A stretch of 64,000 nucleotides of DNA, taken from NCBI GenBank assembly GCA_021784595.1, contig JAJYHT010000057.1:1-64000 (forward strand), read 5' to 3'. Each line of letters starts with the position of its first letter. The stretch's first letter is position 1. Below, piece after piece: positions 42,235-51,472 of the stretch. Made by a program: the position numbers and the translations under genes. The notes under the pieces were generated by a model. That model worked only from the letters and a program-made list of their open reading frames with translations. It did not search any database and was not told the origin of the DNA. This stretch comes from Bacillota bacterium. GTDB taxonomy: Bacteria; Bacillota; Sulfobacillia; Sulfobacillales; Sulfobacillaceae.

Positions 42235-43739
42235 CTTTCGCTAAGCCAGCTTTCTTTGGCTAAGCGCCGCACGACTTTGCCCGAGGGACCAATTGGAAGT
42301 TCCGGAACTAGGCTGATGCGCTGGGGACGCTTGTAGTCCGCTAAATTGTTTTTACATAAAGCTTCCAATTCGGAAATGGTGACGGTGTGTCCCTCGCGCG
42401 CCGTCACCAAAGCGATCACCCGCTCTCCGCGGCGTGGGTCTGGTATCCCAAAGACGGCGGTCAAGGCGACATCGGGATGTCTCAATAGCACTTCCTCGAC
42501 TTCCGTTGGATATACATTTTCCCCTACCACAATCATCATGTCCTGTTTGCGGTCGACTAAAAACAGCAACCCGTCTTCGCGCTGATAGCCCATGTCACCT
42601 ACGGTAAGAAAGCCATCACGGGTAAAGTAGTTTTGGTTGGCTGTGGGATTCTTCCAATATTCCTTCATTAATGACGGCCCGCGTACGTACACTTCGCCAA
42701 TGCTTCCCGGCGGCATGACCTGACCATCCTCCCCTAATATTTTAATATCCTGTCCAATCGTAGGATACCCCACGGAACCAAGCGGCCCATGCAAAGAATG
42801 CCGTACAATGGTAGCTGCGCCGTATTCGGTGGATCCGTAGATGTCATAAAGGCGGGCCTGCGGAAAGCCGCGGATAATCCGGTCGCGCAAGGTACTGTCG
42901 AGCGGGGCAGACGCGGTCATGATGACTTCAATTCCTTTGGCCTGGACCTTTCCCGATTCAACCGCGTCGGCCATGAACGTTAGCAAACTAGGGACGAACA
43001 TCCCGTAATTGACGTGATGCAGGTTGACTTGCTCAATGACGTGATGGGGATGAAAGGTGCGGTGGGGATAGATGACGCAGGTGGCTCCGATCGCGACCGA
43101 GAGTGTAACAAACCACATCGAATTGACGTGAAACATTGGTAGGATGGCAAAACCCACCTGCTCGGAGGAAATCCCTAATTCGCTGACCAGGGCCAAGGCA
43201 ATCATAATATTGCTTACATGGGTCCGGATGGCTCCCTTGGGCCGTCCAGTGGTTCCGGAGGTATAGACCAAGACCCAAGGGTCGGTCTCCTGCACTACAT
43301 GAAAGTCTGGTTCTAGCATCGGCGATTGCTGGACCATTTGTGTCCAACTGCCCGACGGACCGGTGTAATAGACTTTGGTCCGCTCAATGGGAATTTGGCT
43401 TAAGATTGGCTCAAAATCGGGATCAGCCACAATTAAGGAGACTTCGGCATCTTGAATCGCATAGGCAATCTCGGGCGGCGCCCATCTTAGATTGAGCGGC
43501 ACACCAATGACCCCCGCTTTGGCTATGCCAAAATATAGTTCCGCCATTTCCAATCCGTTCGGCAACAACAGCACGACCCGCTCTCCCGCAGCGATTCCTT
43601 CATGGTGCAGGGTCCAGGCAATCTGATTGGCCCGTTGGTTCAACTCATGATAACTAAGTGTCTGGTCGCCAAAAATCAAGGCCTTTTTGTCTCCCATGCG
43701 CCGGGTGGCGCCTAACAATGCGGATCCTACCGTCAACAA
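42231..43739 (-). CDS. Acyl-CoA synthetase (AMP-binding family)
   Basis: A 502-residue adenylate-forming enzyme that activates a carboxylic acid to acyl-AMP and then acyl-CoA. Motifs are VLVYTSGTTGRPKGAIRTH (P-loop), YDIYGSTEYGAATI (A5), FLTVGDMGYQREDGLLFLV and DRKQDMMIVVGENVYPTEVE (A8 hinge). The catalytic lysine lies near the C-terminus in PIGPSGKVVRRLAKE. The size suits a medium- or long-chain or aryl acid ligase; substrate unknown. The probable start is TTG at 43739 with GCGAGGCGAGG upstream. It is convergent with the PLP enzyme and has no obvious pathway neighbours. Confidence 0.87.
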   Translation of the reverse strand: MLTVGSALLGATRRMGDKKALIFGDQTLSYHELNQRANQIAWTLHHEGIAAGERVVLLLPNGLEMAELYFGIAKAGVIGVPLNLRWAPPEIAYAIQDAEVSLIVADPDFEPILSQIPIERTKVYYTGPSGSWTQMVQQSPMLEPDFHVVQETDPWVLVYTSGTTGRPKGAIRTHVSNIMIALALVSELGISSEQVGFAILPMFHVNSMWFVTLSVAIGATCVIYPHRTFHPHHVIEQVNLHHVNYGMFVPSLLTFMADAVESGKVQAKGIEVIMTASAPLDSTLRDRIIRGFPQARLYDIYGSTEYGAATIVRHSLHGPLGSVGYPTIGQDIKILGEDGQVMPPGSIGEVYVRGPSLMKEYWKNPTANQNYFTRDGFLTVGDMGYQREDGLLFLVDRKQDMMIVVGENVYPTEVEEVLLRHPDVALTAVFGIPDPRRGERVIALVTAREGHTVTISELEALCKNNLADYKRPQRISLVPELPIGPSGKVVRRLAKESWLSES

Positions 43740-44323
43740 CAGCCTCGCCTCGCTTATCCCAAAATATTAGGCTGGCCCGGAGTCCAAACACCATGCGCCA
43801 GCGGCCATTGCCTTATGGGCTTTGGCGGTGAGACGAGTGGACAACAGTCCCCAACTCCACACTATGAGTCTATCCTCCGGGGAGGTGATGACTTTCCAGG
43901 CCTTTTATGATGCCTGGGTCCAGCATGGCAATAAATTATTATCCCGAGCGCAGTCATTCCCCCTCCATAGTACGGCATCCCACGCGCGATGGGAAAAAAA
44001 TCTTTGTCTGCCCATCTCTCATGTTGCTCTCGCAGCCAGTACCGCCAAAACTCCTATAGGTGCTCACTGTCTACCGCCAATCTCCGCGATAGGTCAGCTC
44101 CCGGTGAGCGGGTCACATGGCACCGCAATAAGCCGTCTAGAGGACGTAGCCAGCCATGGGCAGGAGAGTACGCCTTTGTCGCGATATTGCGCGGATGTTT
44201 TCGCCTCTTGTGCCGTTGGGCCAGTTCACACTGAAATCGTGTCCAGTCGAGCCGGAGATTTCTCTAGTTGGGAACAGAAATCGATACATCTAATAACCCC
44301 AAAAAAGTTGGTGAAGTTTCCCA
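43740..44323. other. About 580 bases without a confident gene
   Basis: A good ribosome site (GGGGAGGTG) precedes an ATG at 43888 whose product starts MTFQAFYDAWVQHGNKLLSR and then loses any protein-like character. The frame runs on to 44517 into the opposite-strand phosphatase gene. This may be the head of a broken gene. Nothing else is recognised. Confidence 0.35.
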
Positions 44324-45091
44324 TTAGCGCGCGCCAAAAAAACGCCGCCACCCAATGCGGGGATGAGGGATCAGTTCCACGGGTCTACCCGCCAGTACAT
44401 GGCTTGGCACCCCTTGCAACATCGATTCCGCGACTGGATCGCCATAGCGCCTGGACAGTACCGGCTCGTAAGCGGAAAGCCGCAAGGGCCGTTTGGCAAT
44501 CGAATGTCCATCGGTAGCCACGGCTTGAATCAATCCCCCTTCAATCAACTGCCAGGTGGCTGCCTGGACCTCCGGGCCGAACTGGCCTAGCAATGATCCT
44601 CCCGATGCTACCCCTAAAATTTCCATGTTCAACAAGCGTTCCATCAACTCGGGTCGCCTGCGCAATCCGCGATTGCGTTCGGGATGGATCAGCAAAATGC
44701 GCAGCCCTTCTAACGACAGCTCGAATAGGGTGTCCAACGTGTAAGCGGGAAAGTCGTTTGGAGGCAACTCAACACAAAAGTATCCCGTGCCGCCCATGGC
44801 TAAAAATCGGCCTTGGCGATATCCTTCCGCCAGTTGAGGCCCTAGACGCACCTCCATCGCCGGAATCAGTTGGACATTAAGACCAGCCGATGCGATTTCG
44901 CGGCAGGCAATCTCAAAGGCTCGCTCATACTGTTCAGGGATTACGTTAAAGTGGCCGTCATTGGCGTGGGCCACCGCGACTATCGATCTAGTGCCATCGC
45001 TGGCCGCTTGGCGAATCACGCCTAAGGTGTCATGGACCGTACGCGGACCATCGTCAATACCGTAAAGCACATGGGCATGCAAATCGATCAC
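44324..45091 (-). CDS. PHP-type tyrosine-protein phosphatase (CpsB/YwqE family)
   Basis: A 255-residue PHP-fold phosphatase. The metal site starts with MIDLHAHVLYGIDDGP, continues with VAVAHANDGHFNVIPEQY and ends with VATDGHS. Such enzymes remove phosphate from the tyrosine tail of the BY-kinase, here the gene 20 bases upstream, and so tune polysaccharide synthesis. It is the last gene of a three-gene leftward unit (Wzz-like protein, kinase, phosphatase). Length agrees with YwqE/CpsB. Confidence 0.88.
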   Translation of the reverse strand: MIDLHAHVLYGIDDGPRTVHDTLGVIRQAASDGTRSIVAVAHANDGHFNVIPEQYERAFEIACREIASAGLNVQLIPAMEVRLGPQLAEGYRQGRFLAMGGTGYFCVELPPNDFPAYTLDTLFELSLEGLRILLIHPERNRGLRRRPELMERLLNMEILGVASGGSLLGQFGPEVQAATWQLIEGGLIQAVATDGHSIAKRPLRLSAYEPVLSRRYGDPVAESMLQGVPSHVLAGRPVELIPHPRIGWRRFFGAR

Positions 45092-45111
45092 AGTTTTTTC
45101 TCTCCGTATCC

Positions 45112-45789
45112 CTAGTAGTAGCTGTAAGCCCCGTCCTGCATGGCAATGTCGTTCAAGACAACGCCTAAAAAACGTGCATGGACTTGAGTCAGTCTTTCTT
45201 TGCCCTTTAGATCTCCCTTGCGAGACGTGTGTCCTGCACGTACTACTAAAATGACACCGTCCACGCCTTGACTGAGGGCCACGGCGTCGGTAAAAGATAC
45301 CACAGGAGAAGTATCGATGATCACGATGTCATAGTTGCGGCTAAATTGCCCTAGCAGATCCATCATGATGGGCGAAGACAGCAGTTCTGAAGGGTTAGGC
45401 GGGATGGGACCGCTAGTCAGCACCGACAATCCACCAACAGGTCCGCGTTGCACATATTTTTCCCACTCATCGGGCCGCGTCAGGGCGGTCGTCAATCCCG
45501 ACAGGTTGGCGTTGCCGAATAGGTGGTGGACCATCGGTCGACGTAAGTCGGCATCAACCAGCAAGGTGTTTTTACCGGCTTGAGCCAACGCAATGGCCAG
45601 ATTGCTGGCGGTCAGGCTCTTGCCCGTACCCGGCGTGCCACTAGTAACCATAATGCGGGCCAAGGCACCGCTCACACTCATAAACTCCAAATTAGTACGC
45701 AACGCGCGGTACTGCTCTGCAGCCACAGACCGTGGAGCTGTTAAAACCACCAACTTTGGGTCCATTAATTGTGACATCTCCGGTGACAT
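45112..45789 (-). CDS. Bacterial tyrosine kinase (CpsD/YwqD family)
   Basis: A 225-residue BY-kinase. Walker A is SGTPGTGKSLTASNLA, Walker A' is LLVDADLRRPM, and Walker B is DIVIIDTSPV. The C-terminus ends DGAYSYY, a short tyrosine cluster that is the autophosphorylation tail. In Gram-positives the kinase works with a separate membrane modulator, the gene just upstream. It controls chain length and export of exopolysaccharide. It begins 5 bases after the modulator gene ends. Confidence 0.92.
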   Translation of the reverse strand: MSPEMSQLMDPKLVVLTAPRSVAAEQYRALRTNLEFMSVSGALARIMVTSGTPGTGKSLTASNLAIALAQAGKNTLLVDADLRRPMVHHLFGNANLSGLTTALTRPDEWEKYVQRGPVGGLSVLTSGPIPPNPSELLSSPIMMDLLGQFSRNYDIVIIDTSPVVSFTDAVALSQGVDGVILVVRAGHTSRKGDLKGKERLTQVHARFLGVVLNDIAMQDGAYSYY

Positions 45790-45794
45790 CGGTA

Positions 45795-46556
45795 TTATAG
45801 TCTCCCCTCAATCCGTCCGCTAGTTCCCTGCCCGCGAATTGTACGCTGGCGTCGCTGTTTAGTTAGGGGAGGGTTTGCGGGCCGCTTTTGACCTGGTCTG
45901 AAATTGTCCGTGGAGTCAATGGTGGGTATTACCGTCAATAAAGGCAAGTCAAGCACTCGCTTCACATCGTCTTCCGAATGAATCGAATCATCCATGTACT
46001 CCAACAAAAAAGCTAAACCGCCCCCAACCAGTAGTCCTAGCACCAGTGCAATAGCTACATTAATTGCCGCTTTGGGGGCCACCGGAATATTGCTGCTGAG
46101 GGCAGGATTGACCACTTCCAGGTTTTTTTGTCCTTGTACTGAGGTCACTTCAGTGACGGTCGAGCGGGCCACCGCATTGGCAATATTTGCAGCCATAGCA
46201 GGGGACGAGGATTTAACCGTTATCGTCAACAAATCCGTGTTGATGTCTGGCGTGGCAATAATCATTTTAGTCAGTTGTGCGACGGATACGCCTTCAGACT
46301 CGGCCACCCTGGTCAACACGGCGCGCGATAAAACGAATTGGGCATAGGTATCTACCAGTTTCTGGCCAGTAGCCATAGAGGTTAGCAGATCTTGTGTCGA
46401 GTTCTGCGGTATCACGAACAGCGTTGCGGTTGCGGCGTATTGCTTAGACAACACAAATTTGCTCAGAAGTCCGCTTGTCACCGTGGCAACCACCGCGATA
46501 AGCACTATCATGCCCAGGCGCTTGCGGATGACGCGCCAAAGTTCTTGGAGTTCCAT
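45795..46556 (-). CDS. Wzz/CapA-type polysaccharide co-polymerase
   Basis: A 253-residue protein with two membrane spans, near residues 15-38 (GMIVLIAVVATVTSGLL) and about 165-185 (AINVAIALVLGLLVGGGLAF). The extracellular middle contains VIPQNSTQDLL and SVAQLTKMIIATPDINTDLL. The region after the second span is cytoplasmic and touches the kinase. It is the activating partner of the BY-kinase. AGGAGG lies before the ATG with somewhat long spacing. No flippase or glycosyltransferases adjoin, so the polymer genes must be elsewhere. Confidence 0.88.
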   Translation of the reverse strand: MELQELWRVIRKRLGMIVLIAVVATVTSGLLSKFVLSKQYAATATLFVIPQNSTQDLLTSMATGQKLVDTYAQFVLSRAVLTRVAESEGVSVAQLTKMIIATPDINTDLLTITVKSSSPAMAANIANAVARSTVTEVTSVQGQKNLEVVNPALSSNIPVAPKAAINVAIALVLGLLVGGGLAFLLEYMDDSIHSEDDVKRVLDLPLLTVIPTIDSTDNFRPGQKRPANPPLTKQRRQRTIRGQGTSGRIEGRL

Positions 46557-47232
46557 TGGGGATTCAAAACCTCCTCAAGACGACTCTTCGACACTCGTAG
46601 GGAAGATTCCTGTTAGGAAATGCTTAGAAGTCGAATCGAACGGGGTGAACTTTGGGTGGGATTGACATCTTTCTTGGGGGTTAACGACGTATCTTCGAAT
46701 CGAAACGAGATTTTTTCGTCATTGCCAATATTCCGAGCTTCGGCTTCGAAGCCGTCAGCGGTCATGGTATGTGCTTCCCCTTCTCGAGATGGTGGCAAAA
46801 AGACTTCACCCGATAATTGTAGGTCACGGTGTCGTGACACGGGATCATGCGAGTGCTCTCGCCATCCTTCCACATATTGCGGATATCGATGACAGGATTG
46901 ATGCGGTAGTCATCCCATACGTTCTAAACCAACGAGATGTCGTCGGCTCCAAGACACTTTGGACGGTGACGGGGGAATACCGAAAACGCCGTTCAGGTAT
47001 GTTTTTAAGGTTGCTCCCTATGGGAAACCGCAAAAATGGCTGCAACACATCATCTGATCACGCTTCCAACTTGGAAATCTCGGCGTTCGCTCCCGCGTGT
47101 TTTGGCACTTCTCTTCTCCTTGCTTGATCTAATCTGCTTAATTCGTCAAGCATTCCGACTTCAGCTTACAACACTATGTGTTCTTGCAGAGCATCCGGGG
47201 CTGCGCATAAAGCGAGCAACCGTAGATGTTCG
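46557..47232. other. Upstream region of the polysaccharide unit, no confident gene
   Basis: About 675 bases. A short leftward frame (46613-46765, 50 residues, MTADGFEAEARNIGNDEKIS...) has a GAAGGGGAAG ribosome-like site and looks faintly real, but no homolog is recognised. A perfect 14-base palindrome, CGGCTTCGAAGCCG, lies at 46741-46754. Other frames look like chance. Confidence 0.35.
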
Positions 47233-48240
47233 CTACGGTTGCCTGCCAATTTGATGAAGCAATAGCTGGCTCACACTGTTATTAGCATATCCCATATGCC
47301 ATAATGCGATTCCTGCCAGGTGGTCATTTTTCGCCAGCTTAATTTTTTCGCTCATCCCCTCCAAGCTTTCCCACCAGGCGTTGTAGGTGCCGCTAGAGGT
47401 TGAATAATGCGCGTAGGTCTCCTGATATAACGTGCTCCATCCCGCGTTTAAATTCATTATTGGAGTCACCGCGTTATAAGGAATGGTGGCCGCTGTGGTG
47501 CTCCCCGACGGCCAGACATAGCCATATAAGGGGATGCCCAAGATGATTTTTGAGGAAGGCACGGCACTGAGCATCCGGGTTAAAATATTTTTCACCCATG
47601 GCATGCCAGCCACTGGACCTTCGGTGGATCCATCGTCATGCTCATCATAGCTCATCAAGATGAATTGGTTCACCTCGGGTGCTAGCTTAGGGTAATTGTA
47701 TGCACCTCCCGAATTAGGCACCACATCCATCGTAATGGTATCGTTGCGGGGCAGAAAATCTCTTAAGTCGATCATAAACCCGGTTAAATCATTGCTTAGG
47801 TGCGTATGGGGTGGCTCAAAATCGATATTGACTCCCTGATAGTGCATTTTTCTCACCAGATCGGCTATGGCTCGAGCCGCACGAATTCTTGTCAATGGAT
47901 CGGGTAGAAAGGCTTGGGTGCCCGTCGCATCATTGATTAAAGGCGCAATCGCAATATGCTCTTTTTGTACCTGAGCTAAGATCGCCGAATTGACATGACT
48001 TGTCAAACCACCCAAAGAATCTACTGAATACCAGAACGGAGAAAATGAAGATATGGAATGAGGATATTGATATAGGGCGGTAAGCGGCGTCGATACGTCG
48101 TTAGCCCAAAATCCGACCACTTGCAGTTTACTGTTATTGCTGCTCGCCTGTTTGGCGGCCTGCGCTTGGAATCCACATCCAGCGGCTAGCGTGATTGCCG
48201 CCATTGCGCCCCACGTCCATCGACCCACGCCATGACTCAT
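47233..48240 (-). CDS. Secreted glycoside hydrolase family 18 protein
   Basis: A 335-residue GH18-type protein. It begins with a signal peptide (WTWGAMAAITLAAGCGFQA) with a Cys in a lipobox-like setting (LAAGC), so it may be a lipoprotein. The catalytic strand is YQGVNIDFEPP with the acidic residues of the DxxDxE motif, and the late GIALWHMGYAN is the conserved barrel end. Family members such as YaaH/SleL cut peptidoglycan or chitin. Its ribosome site (GAGGTGAT) can be paired by an upstream repeat. It is next to an LCP gene, fitting cell-wall work. Confidence 0.83.
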   Translation of the reverse strand: MSHGVGRWTWGAMAAITLAAGCGFQAQAAKQASSNNSKLQVVGFWANDVSTPLTALYQYPHSISSFSPFWYSVDSLGGLTSHVNSAILAQVQKEHIAIAPLINDATGTQAFLPDPLTRIRAARAIADLVRKMHYQGVNIDFEPPHTHLSNDLTGFMIDLRDFLPRNDTITMDVVPNSGGAYNYPKLAPEVNQFILMSYDEHDDGSTEGPVAGMPWVKNILTRMLSAVPSSKIILGIPLYGYVWPSGSTTAATIPYNAVTPIMNLNAGWSTLYQETYAHYSTSSGTYNAWWESLEGMSEKIKLAKNDHLAGIALWHMGYANNSVSQLLLHQIGRQP

Positions 48241-48243
48241 AGA

Positions 48244-48301
48244 AAATCACCTCGAAGTCAGTGTGGCCGATTAGTCGTCCACCCATGCTCTGAGGTGATT
48301 T
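48244..48301 (-). promoter_or_regulatory. Hairpin covering the GH18 ribosome site
   Basis: On the minus strand AAATCACCTC (48301-48292) is exactly complementary to GAGGTGATTT (48253-48244), which contains the ribosome binding site of the next gene. Folding would hide the site, a layout expected of a translational switch or thermosensor. The loop is 38 bases. Confidence 0.5.
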
Positions 48302-48316
48302 CCAGTGCCGGAAAAC

Positions 48317-49579
48317 TTAGGGTTGAATTTTGGTGTTTAGTTTTAGGTCCGAGCCCACAGTAATGATCATGTCGAGTCCAGGATAGTCATGATAAGGGCT
48401 TTCGGTGACTTCTGTGGCTGAGGTGGGACCGAGCGCGGACTGGATGCGCGCTACCAAGTATTTGTCTCCGGTAAAATCGAGAATTTGGTTATGAACATGG
48501 GTGTGCCGATTGGACCAATCGACGGCCATCACCGTAAAACCTTTGGATTTCAACCAGGCTGCCACTTGTTGCGCAGGAGCCATAGAACCAGTGCCTGCTT
48601 TGACAATGATGTGGACATTTTGGCGGTCAGCAGCCGTCAACGGTTTTTCGAGCACGATCTCGTCTACCATCATGTGCATCAACCGTTGGTCCAGAACCCA
48701 ATAGTCCAATGGGATCTTCAATACCGGATCGACCCGCACCACCGGGTGTCCAGGTAATGTGGCGTAACGAACATTGGACAAGTTCATGTGCGCTGCAATT
48801 AAACCGAGCGAAATCATCTGGCGCAAATTCAAATTGGTGTACACGATGTCTTGCCGCAACATGGTAATAATGTGCGGCAATTTATAAATTTGACTAGGAG
48901 TCAAAACTTTTTTCAAAATCAACTTGACGATATATTGCTGTTGTTGAATGCGGCTGATGTCCCCTAGCGGTTCGGCACGAAAGCGCACATATTCTAATAC
49001 TTGCTGACCGTTTAAATTTTGCACACCGGGTTTCAAGTTGATATCCAACGGATTGCCTACGCCGCCGTAGTGCATCGGTTGCGTAACATCCACGGTTAAG
49101 CCGCCTAACGTGTTGATAATCTTTTCGAAGTTCCACATGGTGGTCTCCATGTAATAATCGACCGGAACATGCAAGGTTTGCTCTACGAGCTTAACCGCCA
49201 GCTTAGGGCCACCAAAATAATTGGCCTCATTGATCTTAGTCTCTCCGACCCCGGGAATATAGACTAGGGAATCGCGAGGTATGGACAACACGCTGGCCTC
49301 ACCAGTCTTAGGATTGACAGAGACCAGCATCATGGTGTCTGTTCGGTCGCGAACATATGGATTGGTCTGATCTTTATTGTTAATAATCGATAGCGCGTTG
49401 CCTAAAAGCAAAATTGTGATTCGATTTTGGAAGGCCGGCGGATTTTTTTTCAGTACTCGGGCTGTCACTACGGCTGTCGGTAGTACTGACCGATACAGTA
49501 GATAGGCAGCAATGCCCCCGCCCACCACTATGACTGCCGCCAGTATCCCCAAAAGCCTTCCCCATCGCAAACGCCGCAT
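48317..49579 (-). CDS. LytR-CpsA-Psr (LCP) family ligase
   Basis: A 420-residue membrane-anchored enzyme: a short cytoplasmic head, one span (GILAAVIVVGGGIAAYLLY), then the extracellular LCP domain with RDRTDTMMLVSVNPKT, LSIPRDSLVYIPG, KINEANYFGGPKLAVK, GLTVDV and LEYVRFRAEPLGDISRIQQQ. A LytR_C-type domain follows (VHIIVKAGTG). LCP proteins attach teichoic acid or capsular polymers to peptidoglycan; this one may finish the polymer governed by the nearby kinase unit. It is upstream of the GH18 gene on the same strand. Confidence 0.9.
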   Translation of the reverse strand: MRRLRWGRLLGILAAVIVVGGGIAAYLLYRSVLPTAVVTARVLKKNPPAFQNRITILLLGNALSIINNKDQTNPYVRDRTDTMMLVSVNPKTGEASVLSIPRDSLVYIPGVGETKINEANYFGGPKLAVKLVEQTLHVPVDYYMETTMWNFEKIINTLGGLTVDVTQPMHYGGVGNPLDINLKPGVQNLNGQQVLEYVRFRAEPLGDISRIQQQQYIVKLILKKVLTPSQIYKLPHIITMLRQDIVYTNLNLRQMISLGLIAAHMNLSNVRYATLPGHPVVRVDPVLKIPLDYWVLDQRLMHMMVDEIVLEKPLTAADRQNVHIIVKAGTGSMAPAQQVAAWLKSKGFTVMAVDWSNRHTHVHNQILDFTGDKYLVARIQSALGPTSATEVTESPYHDYPGLDMIITVGSDLKLNTKIQP

Positions 49580-49923
49580 AGCTCCGCTCCTTCACAAATC
49601 GTGGTTATTCTTTGGTGATACCCGATCGCCGTTCGATAAAAAGCCTCGACATGCCGTTTATACCCTAGCAATTATACTGTAGAATTTTTGAAATCGGTCG
49701 GAGAATTTCGACCAAATCGCCCAGAATTCCTCTATTTTATCCAGCTTCTCGGCATTTTTTGGCCTCTCGGGTTAGAGTTTCACTAGTCAATAACGCACAT
49801 GGAGACGCCTTGGTTACCAACTCGAAAAAGTTGTTGCAAGCGTTGTATCATCGGGTCTGGGAGCGCTCTGGGTTTAGGTGGTTATGCTATGATGAGAGCA
49901 ATAGAGGATCTTGGAGGGTTACC

Positions 49924-50682
49924 ATGCGATTTTGGATCATGCCTGTAGGAAAGTTTTCAGCGGATCAAACGGTTCTGGACCCGCATGCCTCACCCGGAAA
50001 TCTTCTCAACATACCGGTTTACGCATATTTAATCGAGTCCTCCAATGGTTTGATTTTATATGACACCGGATGTTCGGACACCTGCCGTACCCATCCGGTG
50101 AGATTGCTGGGTGAAGAGTTTTCAGCGGTCTTAAAGCCCATGCTGATGACGGAGGATATGATTGTGCCGCAGTTGAACCGCATCGGTTTTACGTCCTCCG
50201 ATATCGATCTGGTGGTGAATTCTCACCTTCATTTTGATCATGCTGGCGGCAATCGGTTATTCGACAGAAACGCTTTCATCCTGCAAGAGGCCGAATGGCA
50301 GGCCGCACAGACGGATCATGAACAGTATCCTGATGTTGACGCGGTGTCAATCAATCCCACGATGTTGCAACTGATTAACGGAGACCATCAACTAGCTCCT
50401 GGCGTGCATCTGATCTCTACACCCGGGCATACCAGTGGGCACCAGTCGTTATGGGTGGAGTTGGACCAGGGTCCCTTGTTGGTGACCAGTGACGCTGTTT
50501 ATACCCGTGAGCAATTCGATCCCGAACGAGTGGGATCTTCGGTGGATGTGGATCAAGCACGCATATCGGTCGCCCGTCTTCTTGATCTGCAAAAGACCAC
50601 CGGCGCCCGCACCTTCTTTTCTCATGATCCCCAACAAGTACAGCAGGAATCATGGCAATTATCTCCACTGTTTTATAAATAA
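49924..50682 (+). CDS. Metallo-beta-lactamase-fold hydrolase (lactonase-like)
   Basis: A 252-residue MBL-fold enzyme. The metal site is NSHLHFDHAGGN (HxHxDH), with later ligands in STPGHTSGHQSLW and TSDAVY. LYDTGCSDTCR and the overall layout resemble N-acyl-homoserine lactonases such as AiiA, though many relatives have other esters as substrates. The ATG at 49924 has TTGGAGGG about 8 bases upstream; a longer in-frame start 55 codons earlier has no such site. The transglycosylase gene follows after 12 bases, so they form an operon. Confidence 0.85.
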   Translation: MRFWIMPVGKFSADQTVLDPHASPGNLLNIPVYAYLIESSNGLILYDTGCSDTCRTHPVRLLGEEFSAVLKPMLMTEDMIVPQLNRIGFTSSDIDLVVNSHLHFDHAGGNRLFDRNAFILQEAEWQAAQTDHEQYPDVDAVSINPTMLQLINGDHQLAPGVHLISTPGHTSGHQSLWVELDQGPLLVTSDAVYTREQFDPERVGSSVDVDQARISVARLLDLQKTTGARTFFSHDPQQVQQESWQLSPLFYK

Positions 50683-50694
50683 AGGCCGACTGCC

Positions 50695-51411
50695 ATGAAA
50701 CTGCACAAAAGCAATCGCAAGGCGAGGCCGAGACTTTTATGGATCATTGCTCTAGCAGCGGTGTTGCTAGTGGGATTTTACGCGCGCTACTGGTCGGCAT
50801 TAGAGTCCTTGCCCCATCGCGTGCAATCCCGTCTTGTGGCCCATAACGGCATTCCAGTGACCTTAAGCCAGGTCTCCCCATGGTTTACCAAGGCGCTCAT
50901 CGCTACTGAGGATCGCAGCTTTTACCACAATTGGGGGATATCGTTTGAAGGTATCGGGCGCGCACTGATCGTCGACATTTCTACCGGCACCTTTGCTCAA
51001 GGCGGTAGCACGATTACGCAACAGTTGATTCGGGATTTGTTGCTTTCGCCTAAAAAAACTATTCCACGCAAGATTACTGGCAGTTTGCTGTCGTTAATGG
51101 CGACTGTCTTGTATAGTAAACAACAAATCCTGACCATGTATATCAATGAAGTCTATTTAGGGAGCAATAGTTATGGCATCGGCCGTGCAGCCCAGACGTA
51201 TTTTGGCAGATCAGCGCTGCGGCTGACCCCTGCGCAGGCGACGCTGCTGGCAGGACTGCCCCAAGCGCCTTTCTTGCTGGATCCGAAAACCCATTACCAA
51301 AGCGCCCGCGCCCGTCAGTGGGACGTATTGCAAAGCATGGTGTCTGACCATTTAATCTCGCCTGCCGCCGCCCGCACTATTTTTGGCATGCCAATTCACC
51401 TGGGGTCATAG
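50695..51411 (+). CDS. Monofunctional peptidoglycan glycosyltransferase (GT51)
   Basis: A 238-residue enzyme with a short basic N-terminus, one membrane span (LLWIIALAAVLLVGFYARYW) and a GT51 domain. The five family motifs are visible: ALIATEDRSFYHNWG with the catalytic Glu, GGSTITQQL, KITGSLLSLMATVLYSKQQI, YINEVYLGSNSYGIGRAAQT and LAGLPQAP. There is no transpeptidase domain, so it polymerises lipid II only. It ends just before a hairpin terminator shared with codY. Similar single-domain enzymes accompany class A PBPs. Confidence 0.9.
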   Translation: MKLHKSNRKARPRLLWIIALAAVLLVGFYARYWSALESLPHRVQSRLVAHNGIPVTLSQVSPWFTKALIATEDRSFYHNWGISFEGIGRALIVDISTGTFAQGGSTITQQLIRDLLLSPKKTIPRKITGSLLSLMATVLYSKQQILTMYINEVYLGSNSYGIGRAAQTYFGRSALRLTPAQATLLAGLPQAPFLLDPKTHYQSARARQWDVLQSMVSDHLISPAAARTIFGMPIHLGS

Positions 51412-51417
51412 CAAGCG

Positions 51418-51456
51418 AACGTCGGAGAGGCCACAAGATGGATCCTCCCCGACGTT
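51418..51456. terminator. Bidirectional terminator between convergent genes
   Basis: AACGTCGGAGAGG (51418-51430) pairs with CCTCCCCGACGTT (51444-51456) at 12 of 13 positions, between the transglycosylase and codY stops. Confidence 0.65.
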
Positions 51457-51472
51457 GGTCCGTTATTTCTAA

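Noticed and set aside
43822-44517. A 231-codon rightward frame
   Set aside because: Its 3' third overlaps the well-supported phosphatase gene on the other strand, and after the first 20-25 residues the sequence has no protein-like pattern. Only the ATG at 43888 with its ribosome site is noted.
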